This document shows, one piece after another, positions 1 to 6,769 of a stretch of 9,625 bases of DNA (the stretch's first letter is position 1; every line of letters starts with the position of its first letter). Both the position numbers and the translations under genes were made by a program. The stretch is from Verrucomicrobiales bacterium. Its GTDB lineage: Bacteria; Verrucomicrobiota; Verrucomicrobiia; Verrucomicrobiales; DEV007. The notes under the pieces were generated by a model. That model saw only the letters and a program-made list of their open reading frames with translations. It was not told the DNA's origin and did not search any database. The stretch spans positions 33,833 to 43,457 of the forward strand of contig PAPL01000015.1 of the NCBI GenBank assembly GCA_002708885.1, given 5' to 3'.

Positions 1-102
1 ACTAAGTTCTATGTTGGTGGAGGCAAGAGTCAGGGGAAGAAGAAGGACGATAAATTTTCTCCTTGGGGAAGGATCCAAGAGTTTGAAATTAATATTTCTT
101 AG
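1..102 (+). CDS. C-terminal tail of an unrecognised protein (partial)
   Basis: Frame 1 is open from the window edge to a TAG at 100-102 and gives 33 residues. The tail is basic in the middle (GGGKSQGKKKDD) and ends in a more ordered stretch (WGRIQEFEINIS). Alternating hydrophobic residues near the end could be a final beta-strand, but I do not recognise the family and assign no function. The gene reads toward panD, with 78 bases between its stop and the panD ATG. Frame 2 is also open here (to a TGA at 182-184), but its product is compositionally poor, so frame 1 is preferred. Most of the gene lies outside the window. Confidence 0.45.
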   Translation, partial: TKFYVGGGKSQGKKKDDKFSPWGRIQEFEINIS

Positions 103-180
103 TTTGAGAAATTGTTATTTTTTTGGATTCCTTGATTTCTTTCGAGGCCCTGCTAATTTCGCCGAGCATTGCAAAGCAAA

Positions 181-528
181 ATGAGACAAGTCCTCAGATC
201 AAAAATACATAGAGCCAAGGTCACGGAAGCTAACCCGGATTATATTGGCAGTATTACAATTGATGAAGATCTTTTGGATGCGGTTGGATTGTGGGAAGGT
301 GAGAAAGTTCTGGTGGCTAGTGTTGATACTGGAGTTCGGCTTGAGACTTATACTTTGAAAGGAGAACGTGGAACTGGAATCATATGTGTGAACGGAGCCG
401 CTGCTCGACTCATTAACGAGGGAGAATTAATAATCGTAATTGGCTTTGAGCTTACAGACCGGCCCCTGAAAGCAAAGACGGCCTTTGTGGACTCTGATAA
501 TAATATAGAGGAAATTGTTGAGAGTTAA
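181..528 (+). CDS. panD: Aspartate 1-decarboxylase (pyruvoyl enzyme)
   Basis: PanD is cytoplasmic and decarboxylates L-aspartate to beta-alanine for pantothenate and coenzyme A synthesis. The 115-residue product covers the whole family length (about 115-130). Numbering from the ATG, the self-cleavage pair in YIGS is Gly23-Ser24, Ser24 becoming the pyruvoyl group. Lys8 (in RSKIHRAKVT), Tyr21, Arg53, Thr56-Tyr57 (RLETY) and the NGAAAR block at 71-76 match the known active-site positions of the E. coli enzyme shifted by one. It is expected to be made as a proenzyme cut into a short beta and a longer alpha chain. The frame also opens at a TTG at 169, but the ATG at 181 aligns with the N-termini of known PanD proteins. 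Neither start has a clear Shine-Dalgarno. No other pan biosynthesis gene adjoins it. It converges on the next gene with 9 bases between the stops. Confidence 0.95.
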   Translation: MRQVLRSKIHRAKVTEANPDYIGSITIDEDLLDAVGLWEGEKVLVASVDTGVRLETYTLKGERGTGIICVNGAAARLINEGELIIVIGFELTDRPLKAKTAFVDSDNNIEEIVES

Positions 529-537
529 TTTCTCCTA

Positions 538-1221
538 TTAATTATTAACACGCCGGCCAGAACTCCCTTTAGAGCTGCTACTTGAGCTTCTGCTAGGTAT
601 GCTCCTTGAGGGGCTTCCGGAACTGCTACTTGAGCTTCTGCTAGGTATGCTTCTTGAGGGGCTCCCAGAACTGCTACTTGAGCTTCTGCTAGGTATACTC
701 CTTGAAAAGTTTTTGGAACTATTACTGGGAGCATTGCTTGAGTTTGACCCTGAATGAAGTCTTCTCATAGGTGTTGAATTGCTCTTGGAACTATCCGACT
801 TGACTATTTTTCTTGCAGGGGGCCGATTTGATTTTTTACCTCCTGATTTTGAATCTCTGTCATCATGATAATAATGATGATGGTGGTGGCCTCCTCCATG
901 AAAACCTACTCCTAAAAATCCGCGACTGCCAACATAAGGTCCTGAATAGCCGACGTCCCAAGGATCGCTGTAGCCATACCTTGTATTTGGTCCTGATCCG
1001 TATCTTTTATAGCTAGCAACTTTTTGGACTTTTCCTTCGCAAGTTTTGTCCGGGCATTCAAGATCCTCTTCATCGATTGATTTCGATATTTCAAAAGCTT
1101 CTCCGCACTTATCGCATTGATAGTAAGCTGCGGGATATGGCCTATTGGTTGTCTTGCATGAAATCAAAGACATGGTTAGAAAGCTAATTATGATGCAACT
1201 AATTTTTTTCATTTTATTCAT
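538..1221 (-). CDS. Lipoprotein with FmdB-like zinc ribbon, His cluster and Ser-rich repeat tail
   Basis: The 227-residue product starts with a lipoprotein signal peptide: basic MNKMKK, a hydrophobic core, and lipobox LISC with the lipidated Cys at 22. Residues about 34-70 resemble the FmdB/CxxC_CxxC_SSSS zinc ribbon. CDKC (36, 39) is followed 16 residues later by Cys56 and Cys61, but the second knuckle is CPDKTC (C-x4-C), not the usual CxxC. Next come a Gly/Tyr/Pro-rich stretch (70-110), a histidine run (112-116, plus 119), a basic linker, and a Ser/Arg tail (173-216) of three 16-residue repeats (unit SRSIPSRSSSSSSGSP). Cytoplasmic FmdB-family members also tend to end in serine runs, but lipid-anchored export is atypical. 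The likely site is an envelope membrane; metal binding is inferred and the function is unknown. The frame extends up to a TTG at 1281, but the ATG at 1221 (or 1212) places the signal peptide correctly. Confidence 0.75.
   Translation of the reverse strand: MNKMKKISCIIISFLTMSLISCKTTNRPYPAAYYQCDKCGEAFEISKSIDEEDLECPDKTCEGKVQKVASYKRYGSGPNTRYGYSDPWDVGYSGPYVGSRGFLGVGFHGGGHHHHHYYHDDRDSKSGGKKSNRPPARKIVKSDSSKSNSTPMRRLHSGSNSSNAPSNSSKNFSRSIPSRSSSSSSGSPSRSIPSRSSSSSSGSPSRSIPSRSSSSSSKGSSGRRVNN
575..705 (-). repeat. 48-bp tandem repeat, three units, inside the lipoprotein gene
   Basis: On the plus strand the block CTGCTACTTGAGCTTCTGCT begins at 575, 623 and 671, an exact 48-base period. The first two units are nearly full length and differ at few bases; the third diverges after about 35 bases. 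In the coding (minus) frame each unit is 16 residues of Ser/Arg/Pro. Because 48 is a multiple of three, units can be gained or lost without breaking the frame, so copy number could vary between strains. Confidence 0.9.
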
Positions 1222-1286
1222 GTTAGTGTCATTAGTATCTACATTTTCTTTTATTTTTGCAATGATAAAGAATCCTCGCAATCCTA

Positions 1287-1313
1287 TTGCTGTTCATTAG
1301 TAATGATTATAAA
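1287..1313 (+). promoter_or_regulatory. Possible sigma70-type promoter for the intradiol dioxygenase gene
   Basis: TTGCTG (1287-1292) and TATAAA (1308-1313) are separated by 15 bases, shorter than the usual 16-18. The -10 overlaps the opposite-strand TATAAT, so the two divergent genes would compete for polymerase if both are real. The distance to the ATG at 1354 is about 40 bases. Only sequence resemblance supports it. Confidence 0.25.
1306..1311 (-). promoter_or_regulatory. Possible -10 element for the lipoprotein gene
   Basis: Read on the minus strand this is a perfect TATAAT, about 85 bases upstream of the ATG at 1221. The -35 position 16-18 bases further upstream is weak (TTAATC or CTTAAT). 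In an AT-rich leader a lone hexamer is modest evidence. Confidence 0.35.
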
Positions 1314-1353
1314 TGGAGGACAATTAAGATTAAGGATATTTCATTTCTAGTTA

Positions 1354-2052
1354 ATGAAACTGGGATGTACTTTTGAAATTATGAAAGATAACTATCCGCT
1401 ACAAATAGGTTATTGGGACAGAAGAAAAATGCTATACGGTCTGGGGCTTGGCGCTAGCGCTTTTTTGGCTCCAGGATTATTTGCTGAAGCACTGATGGAG
1501 CCGACACCTAGGCAGGTCGAGGGGCCATTCTATCCAGACAAAATGCCACTTGATACGGATAATGATTTACTTGTAATTGGTGATTCTTTGACCCCTGCCG
1601 TTGGCGAAGTTACTCACCTATCTGGTGTGGTTAAAAATATAAAGGGGGATCTGGTCCGTAATGCATTAGTTGAGATTTGGCAGGTCGGCGCAAAGGGGGT
1701 GTATCTACACACTAGAGATGATCGAGATGGAAGAGATCAGAACTTCCAAGGATATGGAAGGTTTTTAACTGACTCAAAGGGACGTTATTATTTCCGTACC
1801 GTTAAACCAGTTACGTATCCTGGGCGCTCTCCTCACATTCATGTGGCAGTGAGTAAAAAGGGCAAGAGGATGCTTACCTCACAATGTTACGTCAAGGGTG
1901 ATAAAAGAAATGATAAAGATTTTATTTATAAGCGGTTAGGAAAAACCGGTCAGAAACTGACTGCTGTTGATTTTGCACCGATAAAAGGCTCCAAAACTAA
2001 TGAGCTCAATGCTGTTTGGGATATTATTATTGGCCTTACTCCGGAAGATTAG
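1354..2052 (+). CDS. Tat-exported intradiol ring-cleavage dioxygenase (protocatechuate 3,4-dioxygenase beta-like)
   Basis: This is a 232-residue non-haem Fe(III) enzyme of the intradiol family, which cuts catechol-type rings between the two hydroxylated carbons. The signature TPRQVEGPFYP (51-61) is followed by the beta-sandwich core. The iron ligands fit Tyr117 (GVYLH), Tyr155 (TYPGR), His161 and His163 (PHIHV), with Arg158 at the usual conserved position. The N-terminus has a twin-arginine signal: RR at 23-24, a hydrophobic Gly/Ala-rich segment, and a probable cut after FAEA (about 43-46), so the folded enzyme is probably exported. The ATG at 1354 is used; the ATG at 1381 is a good alternative that keeps the RR motif, whereas the ATG at 1429 would lose it. 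Unlike catabolic protocatechuate dioxygenases, there is no alpha-subunit gene or beta-ketoadipate pathway gene beside it. The substrate is unknown: a catechol, protocatechuate or polymer-derived phenolic is possible. It converges on the sulfatase gene with 18 bases between stops. Confidence 0.88.
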   Translation: MKLGCTFEIMKDNYPLQIGYWDRRKMLYGLGLGASAFLAPGLFAEALMEPTPRQVEGPFYPDKMPLDTDNDLLVIGDSLTPAVGEVTHLSGVVKNIKGDLVRNALVEIWQVGAKGVYLHTRDDRDGRDQNFQGYGRFLTDSKGRYYFRTVKPVTYPGRSPHIHVAVSKKGKRMLTSQCYVKGDKRNDKDFIYKRLGKTGQKLTAVDFAPIKGSKTNELNAVWDIIIGLTPED

Positions 2053-2070
2053 AATTCGTTTACTGATTAA

Positions 2071-4281
2071 TTATTGAATTTTTCCCCAGCCTCCCAGTTC
2101 GCAAATTTTATCCTCCATGGCTTTGGCCCATATTTTATAGCCTTGCTCATTGGGATGAAGAGCATCAGGCATCACAGATTTTGGTAAATTCTTTTTTTCG
2201 TCTAAGAGCCTTGTAGAAATATCAAGGTAATGAATATTTTTTGAGTCTGCTAAAGTTTTAGAGAGTGAATTAATTTCATTGTTTCTTATTCTTTGTGGAT
2301 GCTCAGGATTAGTTGCCCTAGGGAAGATTCCCAATAAAAGAATTTTCATTTTAGGTCTACGGTCTTGAAGAAGATCGACGATTGCCTTAATGCCAAGGAA
2401 TGTCTCCTCAGCGTTCTGCATAGAATGACCAGTATTATTGGTTCCAATCATAATTGTAGCCACTTTTGGATTCAAATTTGTTGCTAACTCTCCATTCAAA
2501 AGTCTCCAGAGCACATGCTCTGTCCTGTCACCAGAGAATCCTAGATTTAGAGTTTTCCTCTTATTGTAATATTTATTAAAAACGGTTTTACCCGAATTTT
2601 CCCAACCATGAGTTATAGAGTCTCCAAGAAAAAGGAGTTCGTAATTCCCCTTATTTGCTAATTTTACTTTTTCTCGATGCCTATTTCGCCACCATTCTTG
2701 GTCTAATCTAGGCACTGGAACGGTCGCATTGTTCAGGGCGTATTTTTTCTTCTTTTCTGTGTAGGTTTTTTTTAAGGAAGTTAAAATATTTGAGTACTGG
2801 GGATCTTCATGAACAGAGTTCATTTCCTTTGGGTCCTTTTCCAGATCGAAGAGATTCCATTCCTTTGTATTCGGAAAGTGAATGAGTTTGTGCCGGTCTG
2901 TTCTTATTCCGTCATGCTTAGCTACGCGGTGAGTCCTTTCACCATAATAGGCATAATAGATGCTTTTTCTCCAATCTTTGGGTTTCTTCAACGGATCTTT
3001 GAAGGCATTCACTAAACTCCTGCCATGCATTCTTTTGGGTATCGTTGCCCCAGCCAATTCAAGGAAAGTAGGTGCGTAATCAATGTTTTGGATGAGAGTC
3101 TTAGATTCTACACCTGCTGGTATTACTCCAGGCCAGCGTATAAGAAACGGCATAGCGAGGGACTCCTCGAACATCCACCGCTTATCATACCATCCGTGTT
3201 CTCCGAGATAGAAACCCTGATCAGAAGAATAAATGACTATGGTGTCCTCAGCTAACCCACTATCGTCGAGATAATCCAGTAAACGCCCGACGTTTTCGTC
3301 AACGGCCTTAATGCATCGAAGATAGTCCTTGATGTATCTCTGATATTTCCATTGAGTAATTTCTTTTTCATTGAGTTTTCCACTCTTTATATCATTAATA
3401 AGTTTCTCATTTTTAGGTCCATAGGCAGTGTCCCATTGCTTTTTTTGTGAGTCCGTCATGCGTTCATACTGACGGTTAATGATTCCGCTTAAGAAATGTT
3501 TCGGGAACATTGATTCTTTGCCATGGAATTTCATGTCATGTCCCCAATACATATGATCTTTGATTCCCATTTCGTGTTCTTTCAGAGTCCTGGAACGGTT
3601 TCCTCCATAACGATCAAAGAGGGTATCAGGCTCGGGCATCTTGATGCCATCAAATAGATTCAGATGACGCGGAGCCGGTGACCAATTGCGGTGAGGCGCC
3701 TTGTGCTGACACATTAAGACAAAGGGTTTGTCTTTTTCCCGTTCATTTTTTAGCCACTCTAAAGCCAAGTCGGTAATGATATCCGTACAGTATCCTTGAT
3801 AGCGTTTACGGGAATTATCCATCTGTATAAAATCAGGATTATAATAGGCGCCTTGGCCCGGAAGGATTTCCCAATAATTAAAGCCTGTGGGATTACTAAC
3901 CAAGTGCCACTTTCCGATCATGGCCGTCTGGTATCCTTCTTTCTGAATTAGTTGAGGAAATGTAGTTTGTGTCCCATCGAAACGGGAATTATTATTATCA
4001 AGGAATCCGTTAGTGTGAGAATGAAGCCCTGTAAGAATGCATGCGCGTGAGGGACCGCAAATTGAATTTGCGCAGAAGCTATTTTTAAAAATTGCCCCTT
4101 CTTTGGCTATCCGATCAAGATTAGGAGTTGGTGCACTCTTTGCCAAGTGGCTGCCGTAGGCCGAAATTGCTGCTTCGGCGTGATCGTCGGAAAAAATGAA
4201 CAGAATGTTCGGTCCCTTCGCGGCTACGGATAGTAGGAGATAGCACGATGCTAGTAACGAGATAATAATTTTCTTTTGCAT
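2071..4281 (-). CDS. Secreted sulfatase fused to a C-terminal SGNH/GDSL hydrolase
   Basis: One uninterrupted 736-residue frame encodes two enzymes. A Sec signal peptide (about 1-21) precedes a formylglycine sulfatase domain (about 23-515). Metal ligands are Asp32-Asp33 (SDDH) and Asp354-Gln355 (SSDQG). The CGPSRACILTG signature has Cys75 as the residue converted to formylglycine; GKWH (123-126) and HKAPH (193-197) fit the active site, and the domain ends in the usual NLFDLEKDPKE. From about 527 an SGNH esterase domain follows: GDSITHGW with Ser555, GFSGDRTEHV with Gly584, GTNN with Asn615, and DALHPNEQGY with Asp706/His709. All four blocks are intact, so both halves should be active. The expected role is removing sulfate esters and O-acyl (probably acetyl) groups from a polysaccharide in the periplasm or outside. 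Motif order resembles GlcNAc-6-sulfatase/mucin-desulfating-type S1 sulfatases, but the substrate cannot be read from sequence. A formylglycine-generating enzyme must be encoded elsewhere. The ATG at 4281 gives a textbook signal peptide; no Shine-Dalgarno precedes it. Confidence 0.93.
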   Translation of the reverse strand: MQKKIIISLLASCYLLLSVAAKGPNILFIFSDDHAEAAISAYGSHLAKSAPTPNLDRIAKEGAIFKNSFCANSICGPSRACILTGLHSHTNGFLDNNNSRFDGTQTTFPQLIQKEGYQTAMIGKWHLVSNPTGFNYWEILPGQGAYYNPDFIQMDNSRKRYQGYCTDIITDLALEWLKNEREKDKPFVLMCQHKAPHRNWSPAPRHLNLFDGIKMPEPDTLFDRYGGNRSRTLKEHEMGIKDHMYWGHDMKFHGKESMFPKHFLSGIINRQYERMTDSQKKQWDTAYGPKNEKLINDIKSGKLNEKEITQWKYQRYIKDYLRCIKAVDENVGRLLDYLDDSGLAEDTIVIYSSDQGFYLGEHGWYDKRWMFEESLAMPFLIRWPGVIPAGVESKTLIQNIDYAPTFLELAGATIPKRMHGRSLVNAFKDPLKKPKDWRKSIYYAYYGERTHRVAKHDGIRTDRHKLIHFPNTKEWNLFDLEKDPKEMNSVHEDPQYSNILTSLKKTYTEKKKKYALNNATVPVPRLDQEWWRNRHREKVKLANKGNYELLFLGDSITHGWENSGKTVFNKYYNKRKTLNLGFSGDRTEHVLWRLLNGELATNLNPKVATIMIGTNNTGHSMQNAEETFLGIKAIVDLLQDRRPKMKILLLGIFPRATNPEHPQRIRNNEINSLSKTLADSKNIHYLDISTRLLDEKKNLPKSVMPDALHPNEQGYKIWAKAMEDKICELGGWGKIQ

Positions 4282-4359
4282 TTAATGTAATTTTATTGAT
4301 GAAAAGTTGCTTTAGGCAAATAAATGCGCCAGTAAAATTCAATGCTACTTTTAATTTAA

Positions 4360-4389
4360 TTGATAATTCTTTTGCTTAATTAGGATACT
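4360..4389 (+). promoter_or_regulatory. Putative sigma70-type promoter for typA-ridA
   Basis: TTGATA (4360-4365, five of six consensus -35 bases) and GATACT (4384-4389, four of six -10 bases) are separated by 18 bases in the 172-base divergent gap between the sulfatase and typA. Transcription would start near 4396 and leave a leader of about 55 bases. No operator-like inverted repeat was seen around it. No comparable promoter was found for the sulfatase on the opposite strand. Confidence 0.4.
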
Positions 4390-4453
4390 ATCCATTGACG
4401 GTTCGCCCGTTTCAGGCTAAGTGGCGCTCGCTGCTTAACATTTTTCATTATTA

Positions 4454-6277
4454 ATGAGGGCCCAGAAAATCCGTAACATTGCAATCATAGCGCATGTTGA
4501 TCATGGTAAAACTACTCTAGTTGACCTGTTACTACATGCGGGCGGTATTTTTCGAGACAATCAGGAAGTGGAAGAAAGGGCAATGGATTCTATGGATCAG
4601 GAACGCGAGAGGGGAATTACAATCAAAGCTAAAAATACAGCTATTCATTGGGAAGGTTATACCATTAATATTGTTGATACTCCGGGGCATGCCGATTTTG
4701 GAGGTGAAGTTGAGAGGGTCATGAAGATGGTAGACGGTGTTCTTCTATTAGTAGATGCAGCGGAGGGGCCGCAGGCTCAGACACGTTTCGTTTTAAGAAA
4801 GGCATTGGCCCAAGGCTTGTCTCCGATAGTGGTTGTCAATAAAGTGGACCGAGATCATGCGGATCCTCCTGCCGTTCATGATAACACACTGGAACTTTTT
4901 CTAGAACTTAACGCGAGCGAGAGTCAGTTCGAGGCTCCGTTCTTATATGGAAGTGCAAAAGAGGGTTATTTCTTAGCTGACCTTAACGATCAGAGAGACG
5001 GGGTTAGGCCATTATTGGAAACCATAGTGGATCGAATTAGCGGTCCGGAAATCGATGTTGATAGTCCATTCAAAATGTTGGTGAGCAATATCGACTGGGA
5101 CGATTATGTTGGGCGCGTTGCAATTGGCAAAGTCCTTTCCGGAAAAATAGTCAAAGGTGATAAGATTTGGAGGATCAGTAGTGAGGGGAAACGCACTTCT
5201 GTGAAGATTACTAAAGTTTTTGAATATAGTGGGGTCAAAGGATCGCAGGATTCTACTGTGGGTGAGGCAGGTAACATCATAGGTCTGTCAGGATTTGAAG
5301 ATGCTGATATTGGAGAGACGCTCAGTGCCGATGAGGATTCAGAACCTATTCCTTTTGTTGAAATTGATCCTCCGACTGTGCAAATGCAGTTCTCTGTTAA
5401 TGATTCTCCATTTGCCGGGAAAGAAGGTAAGTATGTAACTTCTAGGCAACTCAGGGATAGACTCATCAGAGAAACAAAAACCAATATTTCAATAGAGGTA
5501 AACGACAGTGAAAGGGCAGGGGTCTTTAATGTTTCAGCTCGGGGGGCAATGCAGATAGCAGTTCTAGTTGAAGAGATGCGAAGAGAAGGTTACGAGGTTC
5601 TAGTCTCTAGGCCTATGGTCATCACAAAACGTGATGAGGATGATGTCATAGTTGAGCCATTTGAGACCCTCTATGTTGAGATTCCAGAAGAATATGTGAG
5701 CGGGGTCATGAAGAGTCTAGCTAGTAGGAGAGGGGAAATTGTTAATATGACAGCTTCGGGTTCAGGTTCGATGATAGAGTCCGTGATACCGACTAGGGGA
5801 TTAATAGGATTTGAATTTGAGCTTTTAAATATGACAAGTGGCCATGGAATAATGTCCCATCTTTTTAAGGAATATGCGGCCAAAGTTGGCGAGATTGCTG
5901 GTAGGTCATCAGGCACATTAGTTTCCATGGAAACTGGTGTGGCGATGGCATATTCACTTGATGCTCTCGAGTCTAGAGGAAAGTTGTTCGTTGGTGCGGG
6001 AGAGAATGTGTATGAGGGTCAGATCGTAGGGGAGAATCCAAGGGCAGATGATCTTCCTGTGAACCCAACAAAAGAAAAGCACCTCACTAATCATAGGTCC
6101 AGCGGAGACGGGAAAGGGATACAGTTGTCACCGCCAATAAAATTTTCACTTGAAAGAGCGATTGAATACATTGCTACGGATGAATTAGTTGAAGCTACTC
6201 CGGAGAATGTTAGGCTGAGGAAGAGAGTCCTTTCTGCGGTGGAGAGGAAAAGGGAGGCTCGAAAATCTATAACTTAA
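4454..6277 (+). CDS. typA: Ribosome-associated translational GTPase TypA/BipA
   Basis: The 607 residues match the length of E. coli BipA. All GTP-binding motifs are present: P-loop AHVDHGKT (13-20), switch I RGITIK (53-58), DTPGH (75-79), NKVD (129-132) and SAK (167-169). They are followed by domain II (about 200-290), EF-G III/V-like domains (about 305-480) and the BipA-specific C-terminal domain, which contains the family block HLTNHRSSGDGKGIQLSPP and ends in a basic tail. It acts in the cytoplasm on the ribosome, assisting large-subunit assembly and translation under cold or other stress. The ATG at 4454 gives the standard MRAQKIRNIAIIAHVDHGK start. No Shine-Dalgarno is visible in the pyrimidine/AT-rich leader. 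It is divergent from the sulfatase and is followed 13 bases later by the RidA-family gene, so co-transcription is likely. Confidence 0.97.
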   Translation: MRAQKIRNIAIIAHVDHGKTTLVDLLLHAGGIFRDNQEVEERAMDSMDQERERGITIKAKNTAIHWEGYTINIVDTPGHADFGGEVERVMKMVDGVLLLVDAAEGPQAQTRFVLRKALAQGLSPIVVVNKVDRDHADPPAVHDNTLELFLELNASESQFEAPFLYGSAKEGYFLADLNDQRDGVRPLLETIVDRISGPEIDVDSPFKMLVSNIDWDDYVGRVAIGKVLSGKIVKGDKIWRISSEGKRTSVKITKVFEYSGVKGSQDSTVGEAGNIIGLSGFEDADIGETLSADEDSEPIPFVEIDPPTVQMQFSVNDSPFAGKEGKYVTSRQLRDRLIRETKTNISIEVNDSERAGVFNVSARGAMQIAVLVEEMRREGYEVLVSRPMVITKRDEDDVIVEPFETLYVEIPEEYVSGVMKSLASRRGEIVNMTASGSGSMIESVIPTRGLIGFEFELLNMTSGHGIMSHLFKEYAAKVGEIAGRSSGTLVSMETGVAMAYSLDALESRGKLFVGAGENVYEGQIVGENPRADDLPVNPTKEKHLTNHRSSGDGKGIQLSPPIKFSLERAIEYIATDELVEATPENVRLRKRVLSAVERKREARKSIT

Positions 6278-6290
6278 AAAGAATTTTGTT

Positions 6291-6755
6291 ATGAGTGCAG
6301 AATTAAGAATTCAAGAATTAGGGTTAGAGCTACCACCTTCGGTTCCTCCGGGAGGAATCTATAAGCCTTTAGTCATTACCGGTAACGTTGGTTATTTGTC
6401 AGGGCACGGTCCTTACCTCGGTGATGATAAATATATTACTGGTAGGGTCGGTGAGAACCTTACTTTGGCTGAGGGCCAAAAAGCGGCTAGGCAGGTCGGT
6501 CTGGCGCTTCTTAGAACGATGAAGGATCAGCTAGGTGATCTAAATAGAGTGAGCCGCATAGTCAAGAGTTTGGCTCTGGTAAATTCAACTGATGATTTTT
6601 GTGAGCAGCCTCAAGTAATTAACGGCTTCAGTGAGTTAATGAGGGACGTTTTTGGGGAGGACCGGGGAATCGGCGCAAGGAGTGCCATTGCGACTAATGC
6701 TTTGCCTGGTAACATTGCGGTTGAAATCGAATTAATTATTGAATTAAACGAATAG
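6291..6755 (+). CDS. RidA/YjgF/UK114-family enamine-imine deaminase-like protein
   Basis: The 154-residue product belongs to the RidA superfamily and is longer than E. coli RidA (128) because of an N-terminal extension starting LGLELPP. This fits the longer subgroup whose members contain the QPxVINGxSEL block (QPQVINGFSEL, 106-116). The fold landmarks YLSGHGP (35-41), GENLTLAEGQ and ARSAIATNALPGN are present. Arg130 corresponds to the catalytic Arg105 of E. coli RidA, and Glu145 to Glu120. Canonical RidA hydrolyses 2-aminoacrylate and related enamines/imines released by PLP dehydratases; whether this subgroup does so is not established, so the name ridA is not assigned. It lies 13 bases after typA and ends in two consecutive stops (TAG TAA). 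It converges, 14 bases away, on a PLP enzyme that could generate just this class of intermediate. Confidence 0.88.
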   Translation: MSAELRIQELGLELPPSVPPGGIYKPLVITGNVGYLSGHGPYLGDDKYITGRVGENLTLAEGQKAARQVGLALLRTMKDQLGDLNRVSRIVKSLALVNSTDDFCEQPQVINGFSELMRDVFGEDRGIGARSAIATNALPGNIAVEIELIIELNE

Positions 6756-6769
6756 TAAATTCTGGGCTG

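Noticed and set aside
169..180. TTG start for panD giving four extra residues
   Set aside because: The ATG at 181 fits the N-terminus of known PanD proteins, and no ribosome binding site favours the TTG.
11..184. Frame-2 ORF whose TGA overlaps the panD ATG (ATGA), suggesting a coupled upstream gene
   Set aside because: Its translation is Leu/Phe/Arg-rich with no domain-like pattern. Frame 1 gives a more protein-like tail ending at 102. The overlap is probably coincidental.
525..734. Minus-strand ORF with repeats of the type AYLAEAQVAV
   Set aside because: It is the 48-bp repeat of the lipoprotein gene read in another frame. The lipobox and cysteine motifs lie in the lipoprotein frame.
867..898. 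His-rich stretch as an artificial affinity tag or vector sequence
   Set aside because: It lies in the middle of a natural-looking lipoprotein with native base composition, and no vector or linker sequence surrounds it.
2053..2086. GAATTC...GAATTTTT as a terminator for the dioxygenase
   Set aside because: Only about five weak A/T pairs could form around an 18-base loop; too unstable to call.
5104..5484. 126-residue ORF antisense to typA, with others antisense to the sulfatase, the PLP enzyme and the symporter
   Set aside because: They lie wholly within strongly conserved genes on the other strand and show no family motif; they are frame shadows.
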